From contig JAFGNI010000220.1 in assembly GCA_016927095.1 (NCBI GenBank), positions 1-5,038 on the forward strand: 5,038 bases of DNA, read 5' to 3'. This stretch comes from Anaerolineae bacterium (GTDB lineage: Bacteria; Chloroflexota; Anaerolineae; B4-G1; SLSP01). The notes under the pieces are model-generated. The model searched no databases, was not told the DNA's origin, and saw only the letters and a program-made list of their open reading frames with translations. A program made the translations under genes and the position numbers. Of this stretch, positions 4,917-5,038 are shown piece by piece (within the stretch, counting starts at the first letter, position 1; the number at the start of each line of letters is the position of its first letter).

Positions 4917-5038
4917 ATGCTCGTCATAGATGGACCTGCGGGGGAACAGGACGCTGGCCTCGTCTTGAGCCCTGTGCGTGGCACCTCGCCGGTACACACC
5001 ACCGGTTCGCCGGTACACATCACCGGTTCGCCGGTACA
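4917..5038 (+). CDS. Unidentified ORF, N-terminal fragment with PVHITGS-type repeats (runs off window)
   Basis: An open frame of 40 whole codons from ATG 4917 to the right edge without a stop. The first 24 residues (Met-Leu-Val-Ile-Asp-Gly-Pro-Ala-Gly-Glu…) match no family I recognise and have no signal peptide. From residue 25 the 21-bp repeat is translated as Pro-Val-His-Thr-Thr-Gly-Ser, Pro-Val-His-Ile-Thr-Gly-Ser, Pro-Val…, in the same frame as in the GH1 gene. Support for coding: a well-placed extended -10 promoter whose predicted start coincides with the ATG, and frame agreement with the other array. Against it: no ribosome binding site, and repeats alone can keep a frame open. An in-frame GTG at 4884 lies within the -35 and is unlikely. 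No function can be assigned; the remaining protein lies outside the window. Confidence 0.5.
   Translation, partial: MLVIDGPAGEQDAGLVLSPVRGTSPVHTTGSPVHITGSPV
4989..5038 (+). repeat. Second array of the 21-bp repeat (at least 2.4 units, continues past edge)
   Basis: Units at 4989-5009, 5010-5030 and a partial one at 5031-5038. Arms are CCGGT and ACCGG in both full units, with linker TTCG and inner segments ACACACC and ACACATC. Period and orientation match the array at 440-502. ACCGG-TTCG-CCGGT at 5001-5014 and 5022-5035 can form 5-bp hairpins with a TTCG loop. The total number of copies is unknown. Confidence 0.95.

Noticed and set aside
4841..5023. A 60-codon - strand frame covering the intergenic region and right repeat array
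   Set aside because: It crosses the divergent promoters, begins inside the repeat, has no ribosome site or recognisable domain, and is open mainly because of the repeats.

Overview
The window is a densely coding, GC-rich piece of a bacterial chromosome. It contains one carbohydrate-use cluster on the + strand, a convergent three-gene ABC importer operon on the - strand, and a new + strand reading frame that runs off the right edge. The lineage is not shown directly. GC-rich genes, a lipoprotein-anchored binding protein, a GPH transporter next to a GH1 glycosidase, and dispersed CCGGT/ACCGG repeats would fit Chloroflexota (Anaerolineae or Caldilineae-like) or a similar bacterium. That is a low-confidence inference.

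Layout. (1) Positions 1-407 hold the C-terminal part of a GPH/MFS-type sugar:cation symporter. (2) Only 5 bases later, a family GH1 beta-glycosidase runs to 1849 with both catalytic glutamates. Its N-terminus is extended by three copies of a 21-bp repeat (440-502). (3) On the - strand, reading from right to left, come a lipoprotein solute-binding protein (4808-3693), a FecCD-type permease (3696-2668) and its ATPase (2671-1841). Each junction overlaps by 4 bp, and the ATPase and glycosidase 3' ends overlap by 9 bp. (4) Positions 4809-4916 are the only real intergenic region. It carries back-to-back divergent promoters with two inverted repeats at informative positions. (5) From 4917 a + strand frame, probably leaderless, runs into a second array of the same 21-bp repeat and off the window.

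How the genes work together. The symporter probably imports a beta-linked disaccharide or glycoside, and the cytoplasmic GH1 enzyme probably hydrolyses it. The ABC operon is a complete class III binding-protein importer (siderophore-iron, haem, corrinoid or oxyanion class); the sequence does not settle the substrate.

The most unusual signal is the 21-bp repeat. It lies at two loci 4.5 kb apart, in the same orientation and the same reading frame near the N-terminus of a + strand ORF. It encodes Pro-Val-His-Ile-Thr-Gly-Ser-like heptads. Each unit is built of CCGGT and ACCGG arms that can fold into chains of short hairpins, some with a TTCG loop. Wobble positions in the core are invariant while most differences change amino acids, so it looks like a nucleotide-level dispersed element that has inserted in frame, not a conserved protein domain.
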